Program-made: the position numbers and the translations under genes | Part shown: positions 28,125-31,759 of the stretch, in pieces | Layout: each line of letters starts with the position of its first letter | Numbering within the stretch: position 1 is the stretch's first letter | The notes under the pieces: model-generated | The model's input: only the letters and a program-made list of their open reading frames with translations | Told to the model about the DNA's origin: nothing | Database searches by the model: none | Assembly: GCA_003427395.1 (NCBI GenBank) | Contig: BFEA01000186.1 | Coordinates: forward strand, 914,382 to 946,140 | Direction: 5' to 3' | Length of the DNA: 31,759 bases | Source: Chara braunii | Lineage: Eukaryota; Streptophyta; Charophyceae; Charales; Characeae

Positions 28125-28250
28125 GCTATAACGTACGTACGTTGTATTCGTACGTATGTTGTATTCGTACGTATTCGTACGTATGTTGTATTCGTACGTA
28201 CGTTGTATTCATATACAAGGTACGTACGTTTTTTTCGGGTTAAGAAAGTA
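28125..28250. repeat. Palindrome module M3
   Basis: Starts with the perfect palindrome AACGTACGTACGTT (28130-28143), then an array of GTATTCGTACGTATGTT-type units to 28215, then GGTACGTACGTTTTTTTCGG and TTAAGAAAGTAGTGC, which is M2's leading anchor in reverse. It lies about 95 bases upstream of the E4 gag start. Confidence 0.75.
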
Positions 28251-28343
28251 GTGCAGACAGCGATCTGCTCTAGCTGATGAGTGGTAACAGCAGTGGGGAA
28301 GGGACAGCTGACAATTGGAGGCAGACACGACAGGAAACTCGAC

Positions 28344-29690
28344 ATGGACAGGAAGAGAAGGTTCCAGGCAAGGTCGGCAGGTTTGCATTAGGCTAGGGAG
28401 GTTGCAGCAGCGGCAGAACGAGCATTAGCAGTGGCAGCAGCTAGTGCTGACTCCACGGCTACTTCTGCAGCGACCTCTCAAGGTCAGCAGACGTCCAGGA
28501 CGTTTTCTATATCCTTTTTGTCCAGCGGGATGAGTGGGGGACCCTCCTCCAGTTAGATGGCGGGCTGACAGTACATCCAGCCACCTCCGCCCACAAGAGA
28601 GGGGATAGAGCTCCAGCAAGTAGAGTTCATTTACAGTAAGAGAAGTATCACAGGGACGCTACCGCAAGAAAATGAAATTACAAATAGAAAAGCCAGGCTG
28701 GAGACCAGAGAGGCAGGCAAAGCTGCATTAGAAGGGTTGGATAACTCGGTCCTTGGCGACACGCGTAAGGTCCTCAAAGCAGGTATGCTGAGCATGTATG
28801 CATAATCTGGATGATATCCAGTCTACCCTTGACCAGATACTGAGCGTCATGCAGGGGAAGGGAAGGCCAGTCCCTTCCACAATAGGTGGGCCTTGTGTCA
28901 GGCCCGCAGCTCTTGCATTGCCGCCTCAGTACCCAGTGATGACAGGCCCCTTCGTTGCACCGACTGCTGCTTCTTCATCCTCAGGTCCAGCTGCTGCAGA
29001 TAGAGGGCACTTCCAAAGACACCATTGAAACAGCCTAATACCTTCTCGGGAGATAAGAAGGATGATGCCTCGACACTTGGTTGAGGACAGTTCCAGTGTG
29101 GGTGAGGTCCAAGCATACGCTGCGAGAGAAGGAAGTGATAACACCTGCCTCTTACCTTGAGGGTTCGGCAGGAAATGGCTAGATGGGTTTAGTCGAATCC
29201 TGGGGCTACGGCAGGAGAATGAACGACTGGGCTAAAACGCAGAAACTAGAAAGCGTTATGGACTTGGTTCAAGCGTGATGGCACAACCCTCAGCAGGCTC
29301 AGCAAGCCACTAATGCATTGACCCAGCTTGATACTAGGAAGTACACGGCTGCAAGATCTCACCAGTGCCGTAGAGAAGTTGATCGTTGTCCCGGGTGTGC
29401 GCTACGATCCACAAGTCCTACTCACCATGGTCTTGCGGTGTCTTCCCACAGACGTCAAGAACTTGATGGTTACTGACGCCAGCCTTAACTATCACAACCT
29501 AGACTCCTTCAGCAAGAAGACCTTTGACTTAGAGGCTAAGCTAGGAGGGGCGCAACAGGTTGCTACGGACGGAAGGAAGAAGAAGATTCCACAGGAATGG
29601 AAGACGAAGGGGGGCTAATTGACGATGGTTGACTTCGATGAGGATCAAACTGAAATCAATGACATTCCCGAACTTGTGGAAGTTGCAAAG
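28344..29690 (+). pseudogene. gag: E4: decayed gag related to E1
   Basis: ATG at 28344 opens MDRKRRFQARSAG followed by an Ala-rich stretch, with later stops and frameshifts (TAG and TGA near 28380-28570, a frameshift near 28795 and others in 28990-29300). The capsid core matches E1: TFSGDKKDD (about 29037), a WHNPQQAQQATNAL block (about 29278-29318), and the best piece, 29328-29615, with AVEKLIVVPGVRYDPQVLL, LRCLPTDVKNL, FSKKTFDLEAKLGGA and DGRKKKIPQEWKTKG. Each of these has a counterpart in the E1 gag at 5400-6090, so E4 is a diverged relative on the opposite strand. The start is inferred from the open N-terminal frame only. Confidence 0.72.
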
Positions 29691-30650
29691 TTAGGGAGCG
29701 AGGAGAGTCTAGAGGGTTGAAACCTCACCGCAGACCAAAGCAAAGGCTGTCGGTCGGAGCAAGGGGCGGCGAGCAAAAGAGTCAATGGAGGGCCCAAAAC
29801 ACACCCAATACTTCGGCTTGGGTTAAAGCTTGCTTTCATCAAGATGTGTGAAGGGACTCTTACACGAGTGGAGCGTGCATTAATTGCTGCCTGTATGGGT
29901 ACCAGCAGTTCAAGTGCAAGAGCGCTAAGGTCTCTCGAGGGTCCCACCCTCAATGGGTGTTGGCAGATCCTCCACCCAGGGTTGTGCGTATGCAAGCACA
30001 TCCCAAGGAAACATGTCGGGCCAGTAGAGGTTATAGCTTCCTCTGCTCATGCTGAAGTGGAGGATATGCCCTCACCACTTCAGAAGTCGGCCAAAACTAG
30101 ACTCACCGACATCCACAACGAAGTGCTCCCCTCTAGGACCTTTTGACAAAGCCACCTAAGACTCACTAGGGTCTCTTGCTGACCACTCCGTTTCTAAGTC
30201 CTTCAAGGCCTCAAACACATTTAGCGAACAGAGTTGCATTTGGTCGAGATGTGAGTATGGTGCCTTTGGAGACATGGCTCCAAGCGAAACTTCATAATTC
30301 TCGACTGCACCTAGGGGACCAATTGCAGCGCCTGAGTAGATATGTAGCTTCTACACATGCTAGCATGACTACGCCAAGGACGTGGTATCTACCTTCTCCT
30401 ATGGAGGGGGAGGAACTTTATCGTAGGATTTCATTCCTGGTGACAACTAACCATTTGACATGTTGTTAGGTATGTACTACCTCAACATTGCCAAGCCCCA
30501 ATTTGATTTGGACCAGAGGGTGCTCAAGCATGTGTTGTCGGACGGGAGAGCTTTTAGACTAGCTAAGTACAACGCTAGCAGGTTAGTTGACTCCTGTGCT
30601 TGCATGTGCACATCAACGTTCTGTAACCTCTATACTACTAACGCATGGAA
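29691..30650 (+). pseudogene. pro: E4: gag knuckle remnant, linker and protease
   Basis: A knuckle remnant at 29876-29917 has Cys-X2-Cys-X4-Tyr-X4-Cys: the zinc-binding His of C-X2-C-X4-H-X4-C is Tyr, a one-base CAC/CAT to TAC/TAT change. The linker HVGPVEVIASS and MPSPLQ (about 30016-30085) parallels E1. Protease pieces are LHLGDQLQRLSRYVAST (about 30303-30353), YRRISFLVT (about 30420-30450) and MLLGMYYLNIAKPQFDLDQ (30460-30516), continuing to about 30650. The active-site Asp-Thr-Gly is not intact in any frame. No reverse transcriptase follows; the sequence changes abruptly to G-rich DNA near 30650. Confidence 0.68.
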
Positions 30651-30887
30651 AGGGCCCCGAGTGGGGCCCACCAGAAACCAAACTGGAACTGCATAGGGCC
30701 AGCAGGACACCAACTGGGCGGGGAAAGGGTCGGGCTAGTGCTGGGGGTTGAAGCATTGGGCAGCGCTGGGCCGGGGATTGAAGTGTGCTGAGGGCTGGCA
30801 GCCGAGGAGGCGAAGCGGAACACAGGCGGACGTGGCCCCCAAGAAAGGGGAGGCCGGGCCAGGTGCCAGGGGGCCGAGGGGGTCGAC

Positions 30888-31240
30888 ACAAAGAGAAACA
30901 AAGCGACACGGGAGGAGAAGAAGTGGGAAAAGGACCTGGCGAAGGAGAGGGAGGAGCAGGAGGAGCGGTGGGAAGAGCAAGAGAAGCAGCAGGAGCACGA
31001 GGAGCAGAAGTAACAGCAGGAGGGGGAGCGGGAGAAGTAGAGGGAGGAGGAGCGGGAGGACGAGCGAAAGGAGCAGCGGGAGGAGGGACGGGGGGACGAG
31101 CAGGAGAAGCATCGGGAGGACGAGCGGGAGGAGCAGGAGCAGCGGGAGGAGGAACAGGGGGAAGAGCAGGACCAGCAGGAGGAGGAGCAGGAGGAGGAGA
31201 GTGAGGAGGAGCTGTAGAAGGAGCGGAAGGAGGACAGTAT
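30888..31240 (+). pseudogene. Broken charged coiled-coil reading frame
   Basis: One plus frame reads almost entirely in Glu, Arg, Lys and Gln: TREEKKWEKDLAKEREEQEE, then EEQEKQQEHEEQK, EREDERKEQREEG and DEREEQEQREEEQGEEQ. It has three stops (TAA near 31011, TAG near 31037 and 31213) and no frameshift. The composition follows from a purine-rich GGAGNAG minisatellite, so it may be repeat rather than gene, but the Trp-Glu-Lys motif and length resemble the coiled-coil start of E2's gag. Other frames give Gly/Ala- or Arg/Ser-rich strings and are shadows. Confidence 0.4.
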
Positions 31241-31482
31241 TGAAGCAGGAGAAGGAGCGGAAGGAGGACGAACTTGTCCTGTAGGAGCAGCGGGAGTTCA
31301 GTCTCTCTCCCTCTCTCTCTCTGTGGCTAGCCACGAGGCCGGCCTTTTATCTTTTTTTTTTGAAGCAGATGGCTATGGCGGGATCTTTGCCCCGTTGTTT
31401 GGCGGAGGAGCAGCAGAAGAACCGGGAGGGGCGGGAGAAGAAGCGGGAGGGAGGAGGAGCTCATCCTATCGATCGAAGTACC

Positions 31483-31561
<79 letters not shown>
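31483..31561. repeat. (TC)n(CA)n compound microsatellite
   Basis: TC repeats to about 31519, then CA repeats to 31561. It directly precedes repeat R copy 2. A similar TCATCCTATCGAT block occurs before it (31461) and again at 31694. Confidence 0.95.
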
Positions 31562-31564
<3 letters not shown>

Positions 31565-31578
31565 CACCCGCATGTAAT

Positions 31579-31680
31579 AGTGTATATTTCGATCTTCTAG
31601 CAGAAGATTCATTTGATTTTGCTCATCCTATCCATGGAAGTAGCGTGAGGCCAATCGCGGGGTTGGAGACTTACCTGTTG
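31579..31680 (+). repeat. Repeat family R, copy 2
   Basis: AGTGTATATTTC, then TCTTCTAGCAGAAGA (a 6-bp inverted repeat), GAAGATTCATTTGATTTTGC, TGGAAGTA and TTACCTGTT, in the same order as the minus-strand copy at 26242-26341. Confidence 0.7.
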
Positions 31681-31708
31681 GCCAGTGCGCTGCTTATCCT
31701 ATCGATGG

Positions 31709-31710
<2 letters not shown>

Positions 31711-31759
<49 letters not shown>
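31711..31759. repeat. (TC)n microsatellite at window end
   Basis: The window ends inside a TC run of at least 48 bases, so its full length is not visible. Confidence 0.95.

Noticed and set aside
28125-28215. CRISPR-like array in M3
   Set aside because: Units are short, contiguous and palindromic with no unique spacers, and the window is eukaryotic.
30735-31334. 199-codon Leu-rich minus-strand frame
   Set aside because: Complement of the GGAG purine minisatellite; a Leu/Pro string without membrane-protein pattern.

Overview
The window is eukaryotic, repeat-dominated DNA. It carries no bacterial-style gene organisation, no RNA gene I can recognise and no confident host gene. It holds Ty3/gypsy retrotransposon remnants on both strands, long (GA)n, (TC)n, (CA)n and (TA)n microsatellites, and one 40-base assembly gap inside a (GA)n run. 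The style of the gag proteins (glutamate/lysine-rich coiled-coil N-terminus, then a retrotransposon gag core) reminds me of retroelements from charophyte algae such as Chara. That is an impression from memory, not a database match, so a streptophyte alga is a working guess only.

Region by region: 1-250 is unassigned, with a (TA)n run and a nested hairpin. 253-8478 is one nearly complete but inactive Ty3/gypsy element on the minus strand (called E1 here): 5' LTR at high coordinates, leader, gag with CCHC knuckle, protease, reverse transcriptase, RNase H, integrase with GPY/F-like and chromodomain-like tail, polypurine tract, and 3' LTR at low coordinates. It is broken by at least 11 stops (9 TAG, 2 TGA), several frameshifts and two tandem duplications. 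8479-8790 is an AT-rich spacer, followed head-to-head by a second, diverged LTR-like copy (8790-9800, plus). 10265-10430 is a module of perfect palindromes. 10554-11333 is microsatellite and GC-rich DNA with the N gap. 11596-11658 is a tight TTGACC array.

12343-13373 is the N-terminal half of a second gag (E2, plus). 13374-21020 is largely unclassified DNA with minus-strand coding-like segments I cannot name and local duplications. 21020-22798 (E3, plus) resumes a gag at almost the point where E2 stops, then continues into a protease with a damaged active site, so E2 and E3 may be one element split by about 7.6 kb. 22883-23092 is a 115-bp tandem duplication. 23705-24990 is a fourth LTR-like copy (minus) with nested duplications. 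25013-25185 is a second palindrome module.

25998-26720 is a dense cluster of hairpins whose arms are extended by microsatellites. 28125-28250 is a third palindrome array. 28344-30650 (E4, plus) is a decayed gag-protease relative of E1. 30888-31240 is a broken charged coiled-coil reading frame, and the window ends in a repeat family tied to (TC)n(CA)n microsatellites. None of the retroelement open frames looks functional as it stands. The parts with least explanation are the hairpin cluster, the palindrome modules, the TTGACC array and the 7.6-kb unclassified block.
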